The notes beneath the pieces were generated by a model. It saw nothing but the letters and a program-made list of their open reading frames with translations, was not told where the DNA came from and searched no databases. Shown one piece after another: positions 50,904-59,335 of a DNA stretch of 64,000 nucleotides. The DNA is from Flavonifractor sp. An10 (lineage in GTDB: Bacteria > Bacillota > Clostridia > Oscillospirales > Oscillospiraceae): the NCBI RefSeq assembly GCF_002161215.1, contig NZ_NFMB01000006.1, positions 124,001-188,000 of the forward strand. The letters are read 5' to 3'. Position 1 is the first letter of the stretch, and every line of letters begins with the position of its first letter. Made by a program: the position numbers and the translations under genes.

Positions 50904-52298
50904 TCAGGTGTTTCGTTTTGGTCTCCCTCTGGGCCTGCTCTTTCTCTGGACGCCGCACAGCGGATACAGGTTCTCTTTGGACAGAGAGGTGTTGAACGCC
51001 TCGTAGCTTGTCCCCGGTTTTGTCCAGGCCGTGTGGTAGAGCTCCTTGGCCTTCTCATGCAGCAGATCCCGTTCCTCTGCCGTAATGTTGCCACGTGACT
51101 TGTCCTTGTCGATTCGCTGGAAACAGCGGTAGAGGGCCTGGGACAGGGGGCTGTCCTCCGCCTCCTCCTTGACCTTCCGGAGTCGGTAGCCAAGCTGGGC
51201 GCAGGTGTACTTGGGATTGGTAGGGTTGGGCAGGTCGCAATATTTGGTGTGGTAGCCCTTTTGTAGCAGGAAATACCGCCCGCAGTTCTCGCAACGGCGG
51301 ATCAGATGGCCGGCCTCCAGCCCCTTGTAGAAATCCAGTTTCAACATGGTCTGGAGCCGGTCTGCCTCGTAGTACTCGCAGACTTTAAAGATGCCGGAGC
51401 CGGGAGCCGTTTCCTGGGGACGCAGATGGATTCGCACGTCATCCGCGTAGGTAAAGAAACCGGACCCGTCCACAGGATTGGCGACCCACTTGTGGGCGCG
51501 CTCGTGGAACAGGAATTCATGCAGCGACGCCACATAGTTGTCCGGCGTCAGTTTCTCCAGCGGAGTGAGGCCCATCCGAACAAACGCCCGAAGCGTCTGA
51601 CAGACCGACATGATATCCACCAAAAGTTTTCTATAATTCTCGCAGTAACGCTTATAATATCTCCACTTATCTCTCAGGGGGCCGGGCATGATCAGCAGCG
51701 CCCTGGTCTTTTCCGGAGGAGCCGGTGGGATTGGAGGTTGTGGCTCAGACGTGGTGTAGCGTTCCTCGTCCCACTGCAAAGTCAGGATATCTTCCTCGCC
51801 ATAGTCCTCTGGGTGCTCCAGATAATCCTCGTAGTCCCCGATCGCGCCCAATATATTCCAATCCCGTTCCCCCAGTACGAAATCCTCCTCCGGGAACAGG
51901 GAATACTGCTCCGTGAGCGTCCGCGCCTCATAAAGAACTTCCGCGCCAGACTGGATCAGACGAAAAATTCTGTGCTGGAGCAGGGATTCGTGGAGCCGGA
52001 TCATCTCCTCGTTAGCGTCAAACCAGTCCTGCATCCGGCGATCCTTCTCATAGCGCCTCATGCTGTCTATCGCCCTGTCCAACATCCGCCGCAGTTCGTG
52101 GTACTCCTCCGGGGAGATATTCAGAACCTCCGCAGTCAGTTCCCCCAGGGGATACTCCCGGTCGTTCAGACCCAAAACTTTTTCCCCGATGTAGAAAGCG
52201 AGGGATGTAAACACAGAGGTCACCTCTTTTGTGTCCGCAAGCAGTTTTAATTTGTCTGCTGTTTCTCTGAGTGTATCAAAAAAATCTCCACAATACAA
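50904..52298 (-). CDS. DUF6076-type protein with C-terminal zinc-finger-like motif
   Basis: About 465 residues. A helical acidic N-terminal half (LTAEVLNISPEEYHELRRMLDRAIDSMRRYEKDRR) leads to a C-terminal zinc-finger-like stretch CENCGRYFLLQKGYHTKYCD followed by a charged tail (RCFQRIDKDKSRGNITAEERDLLHEKAKELYHTAWTKPGT). The combination is seen in proteins of Firmicute integrative elements. The frame is open to 52406 but would then overlap the divergent ATPase gene; a TTG at 52298 or a GTG further in are likely starts, so the start is uncertain. It is followed by the sigma factor gene 35 bp on. Confidence 0.75.
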   Translation of the reverse strand: MYCGDFFDTLRETADKLKLLADTKEVTSVFTSLAFYIGEKVLGLNDREYPLGELTAEVLNISPEEYHELRRMLDRAIDSMRRYEKDRRMQDWFDANEEMIRLHESLLQHRIFRLIQSGAEVLYEARTLTEQYSLFPEEDFVLGERDWNILGAIGDYEDYLEHPEDYGEEDILTLQWDEERYTTSEPQPPIPPAPPEKTRALLIMPGPLRDKWRYYKRYCENYRKLLVDIMSVCQTLRAFVRMGLTPLEKLTPDNYVASLHEFLFHERAHKWVANPVDGSGFFTYADDVRIHLRPQETAPGSGIFKVCEYYEADRLQTMLKLDFYKGLEAGHLIRRCENCGRYFLLQKGYHTKYCDLPNPTNPKYTCAQLGYRLRKVKEEAEDSPLSQALYRCFQRIDKDKSRGNITAEERDLLHEKAKELYHTAWTKPGTSYEAFNTSLSKENLYPLCGVQRKSRPRGRPKRNT

Positions 52299-52362
52299 GT
52301 AGAAGGGTGAGGATCGAGCGCCGGCGGTCCCCACCCTTACTCTTTTTGGAAGGGAGATTTTT

Positions 52363-53391
52363 ATGAAGAAGTTAGACACCATTGATGCGGATACCCTGCT
52401 GGGCATTCCCTACGAACCGCTCTCATTCATCGTGGAGGAACTGCTGCCCCAGGGCCTCCACCTGCTGGCGGGTGCGCCGAAGATCGGCAAGTCTTGGCTG
52501 GCCCTGTGGCTTTGCCTCCGGGTGGCACAGGGGGAACCTCTCTGGAATTTTGCCACAAAACCATGCGAAGTTCTGTACCTCTGCCTGGAGGACAGCTTTC
52601 AGCGCATCCAGAGCCGCCTCTTTGATTTGACCGAGGACGCGCCATCCACGCTGCACTTTGCCGTCATGTCGGAGCAGCTCCACAGCGGTTTGGTGCAGCA
52701 GATGGAGCGGTTCCTCCGGGAGCACCCGGCTACCGGGTTGGTGGTCATCGACACCCTCCAGCGTGTCCGGACAGCGAGCAATGAAGCCAATCCCTACGCC
52801 AGCGACTACCGGGACATCGGCGTACTGAAAGCCCTGGCGGACCGGCACCGCATCGCTGTCCTGCTGATTCACCACCTACGAAAACTGAGTGACGAAGATC
52901 CCATGAATATGATCTCCGGCACCACAGGCCTGAGCGGCGCCACGGACTCCAACTTCGTGCTCCGCAGGAGCAAGCGCAGAGAGAACACGGCCACCCTCTA
53001 CTGCACGGGAAGGGACATCTCCTATCGGGAGTTGTCCCTGGAGTTCGACGGTGAGAGCCATGTGTGGAACCTGCTTTCGGACGACTGCGGGGAGGCGGAG
53101 CAGTCCTGTGGGCAGATACTTTTTCTTCTCTCTGCCTTGCTGCGGGAGCGGCCAGAGATCTGCGCCCCTGCCAAGGCCCTGCTGGAAAAGATCGACCCTG
53201 ACGGTACGGAGGGCCTGACGCCCAATAGCTTCTCTCACAAGCTCCGCAAAAGTGTTGACGCTCTAAGGCGGAGCGGCATCGTGGTAACCTTCCGAAAGAG
53301 CAACGGAGAGCGGCTCATCTGCCTGAAAAGGGCCGATGGTGTCGATGATCCCACTGTGGAAAACACCGTCACCATCGACCCTGCCAATTGA
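52363..53391 (+). CDS. RepA-like AAA family ATPase
   Basis: A 342-residue RecA-fold ATPase of the plasmid RepA/helicase group. Walker A is LLAGAPKIGKSWLAL (near residue 36), Walker B is GLVVIDTLQRV (near 128), followed by VLLIHHLRK. The C-terminal third is a winged-helix-like region (LTPNSFSHKLRKSVDALRRSGIVVTF). ATG 52363 follows GGAAGGGAG. In mobilizable elements such proteins supply replication or maintenance functions next to mob genes, as here. Confidence 0.88.
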   Translation: MKKLDTIDADTLLGIPYEPLSFIVEELLPQGLHLLAGAPKIGKSWLALWLCLRVAQGEPLWNFATKPCEVLYLCLEDSFQRIQSRLFDLTEDAPSTLHFAVMSEQLHSGLVQQMERFLREHPATGLVVIDTLQRVRTASNEANPYASDYRDIGVLKALADRHRIAVLLIHHLRKLSDEDPMNMISGTTGLSGATDSNFVLRRSKRRENTATLYCTGRDISYRELSLEFDGESHVWNLLSDDCGEAEQSCGQILFLLSALLRERPEICAPAKALLEKIDPDGTEGLTPNSFSHKLRKSVDALRRSGIVVTFRKSNGERLICLKRADGVDDPTVENTVTIDPAN

Positions 53392-53540
53392 GTTGTGGAA
53401 GAAAATGCGACTGGGGCCGGGGATGCGGATTCCTCCCTTTCGGGAGGGCAAGCATCGCGTCCGGCTATACGCCGGCCACAGTTCCGGGACGCTGCCCCGA
53501 ACCCCAGTTTTCACGGGGAGCTATCGAGGAAGGAGTCTTA
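53392..53540 (+). other. Candidate origin of transfer region
   Basis: A 150-bp gap directly before mobC, where oriT normally lies in MobC/relaxase elements. It holds the inverted repeats CCTCCC (53432-53437) / GGGAGG (53442-53447) and CCGGC (53461-53465) / GCCGG (53471-53475). The nick site cannot be assigned by eye. Confidence 0.4.
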
Positions 53541-53858
53541 ATGCAGAGAGAAAAGAAAACGGAGATTATCACCCTGCGCGTGACGCCGCAGGTCAAAGAG
53601 CGCATCCGGGCCAAGGCGCGGGAGCTGAACCTGACCGTCACCGACTACCTGTGTCTCTGTGGGCTGGGTAAGAGGATTGTCCGGGTGGACGGTCTGGACA
53701 AGGTGCTGTCCGAACTGAAAGCCCAGGGTCGAAACCTCAACCAGCTCACCACCCTGGCCAACATGGGCAAGATCACCATCGTGTACGGAGACAGGCTGGC
53801 GGAGGGCTACGCCCAAATCAGCGAACAGCTCCGGCAGCTCCTGCGGGAGGTGACGTGA
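53541..53858 (+). CDS. mobC: MobC-like plasmid mobilization relaxosome protein
   Basis: A 105-residue protein. The N-terminal ribbon-helix-helix (KTEIITLRVTPQVKERIRAKARELNLTVTDYL) binds DNA and the C-terminal MobC domain contains DKVLSELKAQGRNLNQLTTLANMG. ATG 53541 follows AAGGAG. The relaxase gene starts 2 bp after its stop. Together they would process oriT. Confidence 0.92.
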   Translation: MQREKKTEIITLRVTPQVKERIRAKARELNLTVTDYLCLCGLGKRIVRVDGLDKVLSELKAQGRNLNQLTTLANMGKITIVYGDRLAEGYAQISEQLRQLLREVT

Positions 53859-53859
53859 G

Positions 53860-55227
53860 ATGGCTACTTTTACCGTCGTCAAGAACCGGGGCGGAGGCCG
53901 GGGCGCGCTGGGCGGAGTGCTGCGATACACCCAGCAGGACGAAAAGACGCTGTGGAAAGGGCAACGGTTAGCGACAGGCTGGAACTGCACCGCCCAGTCC
54001 GCTCTCTCCGAGATGCGGCTCACCAAGGATCGATTCCGAAAAACGGACGGGCGGCAGTGCTATCACTTTGTCCAGTCCTTTGCGGAGATAGACGACCTGA
54101 CACCCCAGGAGGCCCACGCCATTGCTCTGGAGCTGGCCCAGCGGGAGTTCCCTAACTTCGAGGTGCTGGTGGCCACTCATATCGACACCGACCATCTGCA
54201 CAGCCACCTGATCGTCAACAGCGTCAGCTTCCAGGACGGCAGGAAACTCCATCAGAGCGCCGCCGGCCTCCAGGCCCACCGGCTGGCCAGCGATGAGATC
54301 TGTGCCACCCACGGCCTGGAGATCCTACCGCCGCCTCAGAGACAGGTCAAGCAGAAACGCATGAGCAGCCGGGAATACCGCTCCGCCGCCAAGGGCGAGA
54401 GCTGGAAGTTCCGGCTGATGAACACCATCGACCAGTGTATGCGCTATGCCGCTACCAAGGAAGATTTTATCTCCCTGATGGAGAGCGAGGGCTACCAGGT
54501 GCGGTGGACAGATAGTCGGAAGAACATCACTTACACCACGCCGGAGGGTACGAAGTGCCGTGACGACCGACTCCACGACAGAAAGTACACCAAGGAGGTC
54601 ATGGAATATGAGTTCCGAATCCGAGCAGAGATTATCTCTGGAGGAATTGAAACAGCGGAATCGACCCCAAGCTATGCAGACGCCGCCTACGCCGCCGAAC
54701 ACTCCCACGAGGCAGGACTGGAACGATCTGCTGGCGGCGCTCACGGCCCTGTACCGGCTGGAGAGCACCAACAGCGGCCGGCTGGAGCGCCTGGAGGCCA
54801 GCGTTGCGGCACAGGAGGCCCTGTTTCGGGCGTTGAGCCGACAGGCGGGGCAGCTTCCCACCCAGGCCCAGCTGGAGGCGCTGGCGCGGGATGTGGCCCA
54901 AATGAGGGCGGAGCTGAAACAGGCTGGGAAGAAGAAAGAGTTTTCTGTTTCTCCGCCCAGTTTGGAGACGGCACTGTCCGTCCTGATCTGGCTGGCCCTG
55001 ATTTTGCTGGGCACGCTGGTGGGCATGGTGGTCCTGCGGACGATCTGGTCCGGCTTGGCCGCGCTCTGGAGCGCGGTGCGGACGCTGATCCCGTGAAGGA
55101 CGCCACTACCACGCACCAGCACGGCGACAGGAAAGCCCTCCGCAGGGAGAAAGAGAAAAAGATCGCCCTTGGCCATAAGGAGGACGATCATGAGGAAGAA
55201 CCGACTTGGCAGCAGACTATGAGCTGA
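53860..55227 (+). CDS. MobA/VirD2-type relaxase
   Basis: A 455-residue frame. The relaxase domain covers residues 1-250: candidate nicking Tyr in LGGVLRYTQQ (Y23), conserved HFVQSFAEID (near 69), and the metal-binding histidines in ATHIDTDHLHSHLIVNS (H107, H112, H114, H116). It would nick oriT and pilot the strand using a helper conjugation system. From about residue 255 the sequence becomes Gly/Ala/Pro-rich and unlike a folded protein, exactly where another gene (54608-55096) overlaps in a second frame. The last 40 residues are charged (KALRREKEKKIALGHKEDDHEEE). Confidence 0.88.
   Translation: MATFTVVKNRGGGRGALGGVLRYTQQDEKTLWKGQRLATGWNCTAQSALSEMRLTKDRFRKTDGRQCYHFVQSFAEIDDLTPQEAHAIALELAQREFPNFEVLVATHIDTDHLHSHLIVNSVSFQDGRKLHQSAAGLQAHRLASDEICATHGLEILPPPQRQVKQKRMSSREYRSAAKGESWKFRLMNTIDQCMRYAATKEDFISLMESEGYQVRWTDSRKNITYTTPEGTKCRDDRLHDRKYTKEVMEYEFRIRAEIISGGIETAESTPSYADAAYAAEHSHEAGLERSAGGAHGPVPAGEHQQRPAGAPGGQRCGTGGPVSGVEPTGGAASHPGPAGGAGAGCGPNEGGAETGWEEERVFCFSAQFGDGTVRPDLAGPDFAGHAGGHGGPADDLVRLGRALERGADADPVKDATTTHQHGDRKALRREKEKKIALGHKEDDHEEEPTWQQTMS
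54608..55096 (+). CDS. Coiled-coil membrane protein overlapping the relaxase gene
   Basis: A 162-residue protein in a different frame inside the relaxase 3' half. ATG 54608 has AAGGAGG (54592-54598) at 9-nt spacing, a better ribosome site than most genes here. A hydrophilic N-terminus (SSESEQRLSLEELKQRNRPQAM) leads to a coiled coil (LLAALTALYRLESTNSGRLERLEASVAAQEALF, LEALARDVAQMRAELKQAGKKKE) and a C-terminal membrane segment (SVLIWLALILLGTLVGMVVLR). This protein looks real, while the overlapping relaxase tail looks compositional. It may be a mobilization accessory. Confidence 0.75.
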   Translation: MSSESEQRLSLEELKQRNRPQAMQTPPTPPNTPTRQDWNDLLAALTALYRLESTNSGRLERLEASVAAQEALFRALSRQAGQLPTQAQLEALARDVAQMRAELKQAGKKKEFSVSPPSLETALSVLIWLALILLGTLVGMVVLRTIWSGLAALWSAVRTLIP

Positions 55228-55263
55228 GGCCAACCGTTCCCTGATATGGGAAGAAAGGCGAAT

Positions 55264-55548
55264 ATGAAAAAAGATTACGAGGAGTATCGGGACACCGGCG
55301 TTCTGGGCGGCTACCACCCGGAGATGGCCGTACTGCAGGAGCAGCGCGGTGGTGAAATTCTGACCACATTCCGTGACACCAATTACCAGCAGCGGGAGGA
55401 TTACCTGGAGAGCCAGCGGGAGATGCTCATCCGGGGGAAAGTGTTTCATGTGACCTCCGTATTTCCCAACCAAGCCATAGCGACGCCCACGGACAAGCTG
55501 CTCTCCCTCATCGACGCGGAGTTTTCCGAAAAGGGCCACAGCGCCTGA
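55264..55548 (+). CDS. Small hypothetical protein of the mobilizable element
   Basis: A 94-residue hydrophilic protein (MKKDYEEYRDTGVLGGYHPEM..., with TDKLLSLIDAEFSEKG at the end). ATG 55264 follows AGAAAGGCG; a start at 55246 is possible. It lies between relaxase and recombinase in the same direction. Family not recognised. Confidence 0.6.
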   Translation: MKKDYEEYRDTGVLGGYHPEMAVLQEQRGGEILTTFRDTNYQQREDYLESQREMLIRGKVFHVTSVFPNQAIATPTDKLLSLIDAEFSEKGHSA

Positions 55549-55632
55549 TGTTTCAGTAGACTTAGGGGAGCCGGTGAGGTATACTGTTGCTGCCCCATAC
55601 CGGCTTGCCCCAGGAAAAGGAGGTTACAAAAT

Positions 55633-57321
55633 ATGGCAAGCCAAAAATATAATATCCTCTATGGCCGGCTCAGTCAGGAGGACGAGCGGCAGGGGGAGTC
55701 CAACTCCATCCACAACCAAAAGCTGTTTCTGGAGAAGTACGCGGCAGACAATGGATTTGAGAACACCCTGTTCCTGTCTGACGACGGATACTCCGGGACC
55801 AACTTCGACCGGCCCGCGTGGAAGAAAATCGTGGAGATGATCGAGGACGGTGAGGTGGAGACCCTGATCGTCAAGGATCTCAGCCGGCTGGGACGGGAGT
55901 ACCTGCAGGTGGGACAGCTGACGGAACTCTATTTTCCAGAGAAGGGCGTCCGGTTCATCGCAGTCAACGACGGAGTGGATTCCCTGGTGGAGAGCAGCAA
56001 CGACTTCAACCCCATCCGCAACTGGGCCAACGAGCTCCACGCCAAGGACACCAGTAAGAAGGTGCGCGATGTTAAGAAGGTGCAGGCGGAGAATGGAGAA
56101 CGGCTGGGAGCCAAACCGCCCTACGGCTATAAGAAAAAAGACGCACAGTCCAAAGAGATCATACCGGATGAGGCGACCGCCTCCGTGGTATGCCGTATCT
56201 TTGAACTGTGCGCCGCAGGGAAAGGCCCTAACCAGATCGCCAGAATCCTGACCATGGAGCAGATCCTGAACCCAACTAACCAGTACTACCAGGCCACAGG
56301 GAGGGCCTGCAACCACTTGGACACGACCCGCCCACATAGCTGGTGCGGCAAGACGGTAGCCAATATCCTGGAGAACATCGTCTACCTCGGCCACACGCTC
56401 TCCCTGCGGCGAACAACGCTCTCCTACAAAAACAAAAAGCAGATCCGCAGGCCGGAGAGCGAGCAGATCCTGGTGAAGAACACCCACGCGCCGCTGATAT
56501 CTCAAGAGCTGTGGGATATCGTGCGGGATGTACGGGCGCACAAACGCCGCCCACCCAAGCACATGGAGGAGCCAAACCTGTTCTCCGGCCTGGTCTACTG
56601 CGCCGACTGCGGACAGTACTTGGTGCTCTGCCGGACGGAAAAGATGCGGGAGGATCAGTACTACTTCCGGTGCTCCACTTATGGCAAGCGAGGGAAGGAC
56701 GCCTGCAGCCCCCATCAGATCCGGGAGGCCGACCTGAAACAGATCGTGCTGGACGATCTGCACAGGGTGACCCACTTCGCACGGATGAAAGAGCGCCAGT
56801 TTGCGGAGTACATCAACCAGAAAAACACCCTGGAGCTGCGGCGGGAGATCAACCGTGTGCAGAAGGAGTTGGACGCTATGCGCCGCAGAGATGGGGAATT
56901 GAGCGCCCTGTTCAAGCGGCTCTACGAGGACAATGTGCTGGGGCGGGTGACCAACGAGCAGTTCCGGATGCTCTCCACCGACTACAATGCAGAGCAGAAA
57001 GAGCTGGAGTCGGCCATCCCCGCGAAGGAGGAGCAGTTGGAGCGGCTGAAAACCTCGGTCGCCAATGTGGATGCCTTCATCGAGAAGGCCAAGCAGTACA
57101 CCGCCATCGATGAACTGACGCCCCAGCTGCTGCGGCTGTTCATCCAGAGCATTGAGATCGGGGAGCGGTCGAAGAAACACTCCCGCTCCGCTGGCCAGAG
57201 CGTCCGGATTGTGTACCGGGACATTGGCGCGCTGGATACGCCCATGCGGGAGGGCGACTCCGCTCCACACATGACAAAACAAATCACAGAAAAAGAAGAA
57301 ATTATGCGGTTGTTGGCATGA
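55633..57321 (+). CDS. Large serine recombinase
   Basis: A 562-residue recombinase. The N-terminal resolvase domain has the catalytic Ser in LYGRLSQEDE (S14) and DGYSGTNFDRPAWKKIVEMIEDG, then LIVKDLSRLGREYLQVG. The recombinase domain follows (KPPYGYKKKD, NILENIVYLGHTL), a zinc ribbon (LVYCADCGQYL with a second Cys set in FRCSTYGKRGKDAC) and a long coiled coil (NQKNTLELRREINRVQKELDAM). Start ATG 55633 follows AAGGAGG. It appears intact and should integrate and excise the mobilizable element; its attachment core probably lies between 57322 and the tRNA-Arg gene. Confidence 0.94.
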   Translation: MASQKYNILYGRLSQEDERQGESNSIHNQKLFLEKYAADNGFENTLFLSDDGYSGTNFDRPAWKKIVEMIEDGEVETLIVKDLSRLGREYLQVGQLTELYFPEKGVRFIAVNDGVDSLVESSNDFNPIRNWANELHAKDTSKKVRDVKKVQAENGERLGAKPPYGYKKKDAQSKEIIPDEATASVVCRIFELCAAGKGPNQIARILTMEQILNPTNQYYQATGRACNHLDTTRPHSWCGKTVANILENIVYLGHTLSLRRTTLSYKNKKQIRRPESEQILVKNTHAPLISQELWDIVRDVRAHKRRPPKHMEEPNLFSGLVYCADCGQYLVLCRTEKMREDQYYFRCSTYGKRGKDACSPHQIREADLKQIVLDDLHRVTHFARMKERQFAEYINQKNTLELRREINRVQKELDAMRRRDGELSALFKRLYEDNVLGRVTNEQFRMLSTDYNAEQKELESAIPAKEEQLERLKTSVANVDAFIEKAKQYTAIDELTPQLLRLFIQSIEIGERSKKHSRSAGQSVRIVYRDIGALDTPMREGDSAPHMTKQITEKEEIMRLLA

Positions 57322-57324
57322 AAA

Positions 57325-57360
57325 CACAGAGGCGGACGGCTTCCACCGTCCGCCTCTGTG
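57325..57360. terminator. Hairpin after the recombinase
   Basis: CACAGAGGCGGACGG (57325-57339) pairs perfectly with CCGTCCGCCTCTGTG (57346-57360). There is an A run on the left and no T run on the right, so it would terminate best on the minus strand. Confidence 0.7.
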
Positions 57361-57425
57361 CCCAATGATCTGCCAGGTTCAGAAAATGTACCTGTGGGAA
57401 TCATCAGAAGCCGTGTCTTTCTTTT

Positions 57426-57502
57426 TGGTACGCCCGAAGGGACTCGAACCCCCAGCCTTCAGAACCGGAATCTGACGCTCTATCCAATTGCGCTACGGGC
57501 GC
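57426..57502 (-). tRNA. tRNA-Arg (anticodon CCG)
   Basis: The minus strand from 57502 begins GCGCCCGTAGC, with D-arm GCGCAATTGGATAGAGC, anticodon stem-loop CAGATTCCGGTTCTG (anticodon CCG), T-arm GGGGGTTCGAGTCCC and acceptor CGGGCGT followed by A and an encoded CCA (57428-57426). The acceptor ends with a G-U pair. The gene is complete. Its 3' end faces the mobilizable element. Confidence 0.93.
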
Positions 57503-57619
57503 ATTTCTCAACGTGCCTGATTATTATAGCAGTCTTTTCCCGGTTTGTAAAGAGAAAATTTCCACATTCCCCGCGGTGCGGCCTTGCCAAGGGGGCGGCC
57601 GGGGCGTACAATAGGACGG

Positions 57620-58348
57620 TCAGGGCCGGAAGGGCTCCAGGTACACCGCCATGGAGCGGCTCATCTCCCGGGAGAAGTCCGAGTTGTACTTGCGCCTGCA
57701 GAAGGCGTCCAGCCAGTCGGCGTAGGGCCGCGCCCCGGCGCTGCCGGCCAGCATGGCCTCCAGTTCGCCGGCATCCATGCGCCGGTAGGCATTTTCGTGG
57801 ACGATGTGCTCCAGGGCGCGGCGGGCGGGCTTGGCCCGCTCCAGCTGCTGGGCCGTGGGGTAGCCGAACACCGCCATGGCGGCGGGCACCACGTACTCCG
57901 GCAGGTTCAGCAACTCCCGGTGCGTCTCCGCGTGCTCCAGGATGTCCCCAATGTAGCAGGAGCCCAGCCCCAGGCTCCAGGCGGCGGTGACGGCGTTCTG
58001 GGCGGCGATGTTGGCGTCGGACAGGGCCAGCCACAGATCCCCCGCCTCCGGCTTCCGGGGCGCGCAGCCCCCGGCGGCGAAGGCGTCGTACCACTTCTGG
58101 CAGTCGGCGCAGAAAATCAGCACCATGGGCGCCCGGCCGATGAAGGGCTGGTGGTCGCAGGTGTCGGCCAGGGTGTCCTTGAGGGCCTGGTCGGTGATGT
58201 CCAGGATGGTGTAGAGCTGCTGGTTGCCGGCGGTGGGGGCGGCACAGGCCGCCTCCAGCACGGCCCGCTTCACCTCCAGCGGCACGGGGGTGTCGGCAAA
58301 GGCCCGGACGGACTTGCGGGCGTGGAGCTGCGCGAGAACCTCATTCAT
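57620..58348 (-). CDS. Nitroreductase family protein (FMN)
   Basis: A 242-residue nitroreductase. The opening HARKSVRAFADTPVPLEVKRAVLEAACAAPTAGNQQLYTI gives the FMN-phosphate Arg/Ser residues; the middle has DANIAAQNAVTAAWSLGLGSCYIGDI and FGYPTAQQLERAKPARRALEHIV. Such enzymes use NAD(P)H to reduce nitro groups, quinones or flavins. Single gene; ATG 58348 follows GGGAGGAA. Confidence 0.9.
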   Translation of the reverse strand: MNEVLAQLHARKSVRAFADTPVPLEVKRAVLEAACAAPTAGNQQLYTILDITDQALKDTLADTCDHQPFIGRAPMVLIFCADCQKWYDAFAAGGCAPRKPEAGDLWLALSDANIAAQNAVTAAWSLGLGSCYIGDILEHAETHRELLNLPEYVVPAAMAVFGYPTAQQLERAKPARRALEHIVHENAYRRMDAGELEAMLAGSAGARPYADWLDAFCRRKYNSDFSREMSRSMAVYLEPFRP

Positions 58349-58377
58349 GATAAAATTCCTCCCAGGATGTGATAAGG

Positions 58378-59235
58378 ATGAAGGAAATGGAATATACGGT
58401 GGAGGCGGGCGGCCCCCTGCTGCCCTTCCTGCTGGAGCGGGTCAGGGGGAGCCGCAACCACGTCAAGTCCCTGCTCACCCGGGGCCAGGTGGCGGTGGAC
58501 GGGAAAACGGTTACCCGCCACGACCATCCCCTGACGCCGGGGCAGCGGGTGGCGGTGCTGGCCGCGCCCCGGCCCGCCGCCCCCTTCCCAGTGCTCTATG
58601 AGGACGGCCGGATCCTGGTGGTGGACAAGTCCGCCGGGCTGCTGAGCATGGCCAGCGACCGGGAAAAGCTGCGCACCGCCTACCGCATGGCCACCGACTA
58701 CGTGCGGCAGAGCGACCCCAGGGGCCGGGTGTTCATCGTCCACCGGCTGGATCGGGACACCTCCGGCGTGCTCCTCTTCGCCAGGGACGAGGAAACCAAG
58801 CGGGCCTTTCAGGATCAGTGGGACGCCCTGGTGCGCCGCCGGGGCTATCTGGCGGTGGTGGAGGGCCGCCCGCCCAGGGAGGCGGACACGGTGCGCACTC
58901 TCCTGCGGGAGAACGCCGCCCACAAGGTCTACTCCGTCCGCTCCGGCGGCAAGGAGGCGGTGACTCACTACCGCACGGTTCAGAGCGGCTCCCGCTATAC
59001 CCTGCTGGAGGTGGACATCGACACCGGCCGGAAGAACCAGATCCGGGCCCACCTCAGCGAGCTGGGCTGCCCCGTGGCGGGGGACAAAACCTACGGCGCG
59101 GCCGCCGACCCCCTGGGCCGGCTGTGCCTCCACGCCCACGAGCTGCGCCTCACCGACCCCTTCACCGGGGAGGAGCGGGTCTTCCGGGCGGAGCCGCCCA
59201 GGGGCTTCCGGAGCCTGACCCGGCCGGGGCGGTAA
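58378..59235 (+). CDS. RluA-family pseudouridine synthase
   Basis: About 285 residues. An S4-like N-terminal region (LPFLLERVRGSRNHVKSLLTRGQVAVDGKTV) binds RNA. The catalytic domain has ILVVDKSAGLLSM and the active-site Asp in IVHRLDRDTSGVLLFARD (near residue 123), then GYLAVVEGRP, LLEVDIDTGRKNQIRAHLSELGCPVAGD. It isomerises uridine in rRNA or tRNA; the exact site cannot be told. ATG 58378 or 58387 are both possible. Divergent from the nitroreductase gene, with only 29 bp between starts. Confidence 0.92.
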   Translation: MKEMEYTVEAGGPLLPFLLERVRGSRNHVKSLLTRGQVAVDGKTVTRHDHPLTPGQRVAVLAAPRPAAPFPVLYEDGRILVVDKSAGLLSMASDREKLRTAYRMATDYVRQSDPRGRVFIVHRLDRDTSGVLLFARDEETKRAFQDQWDALVRRRGYLAVVEGRPPREADTVRTLLRENAAHKVYSVRSGGKEAVTHYRTVQSGSRYTLLEVDIDTGRKNQIRAHLSELGCPVAGDKTYGAAADPLGRLCLHAHELRLTDPFTGEERVFRAEPPRGFRSLTRPGR

Positions 59236-59298
59236 ATCCGCCCACATTGTACCACAGCGGTACAGCCGCCGTCCAGCACCTCCCGGAGGCAGACAGCA

Positions 59299-59330
59299 GC
59301 GCGCCGCCCCTGTTTCCAGGGGCGGCGCGC
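59299..59330. terminator. Bidirectional terminator between convergent genes
   Basis: GCGCGCCGCCCCTG (59299-59312) pairs perfectly with CAGGGGCGGCGCGC (59317-59330) with a TTTC loop. It separates the pseudouridine synthase from the minus-strand regulator. Confidence 0.75.
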
Positions 59331-59335
59331 CTGCG

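Noticed and set aside
54741-55112. Pro/Ser-rich minus-strand frame in the relaxase region
   Set aside because: Antisense shadow without a ribosome site; two plus-strand frames already overlap here.
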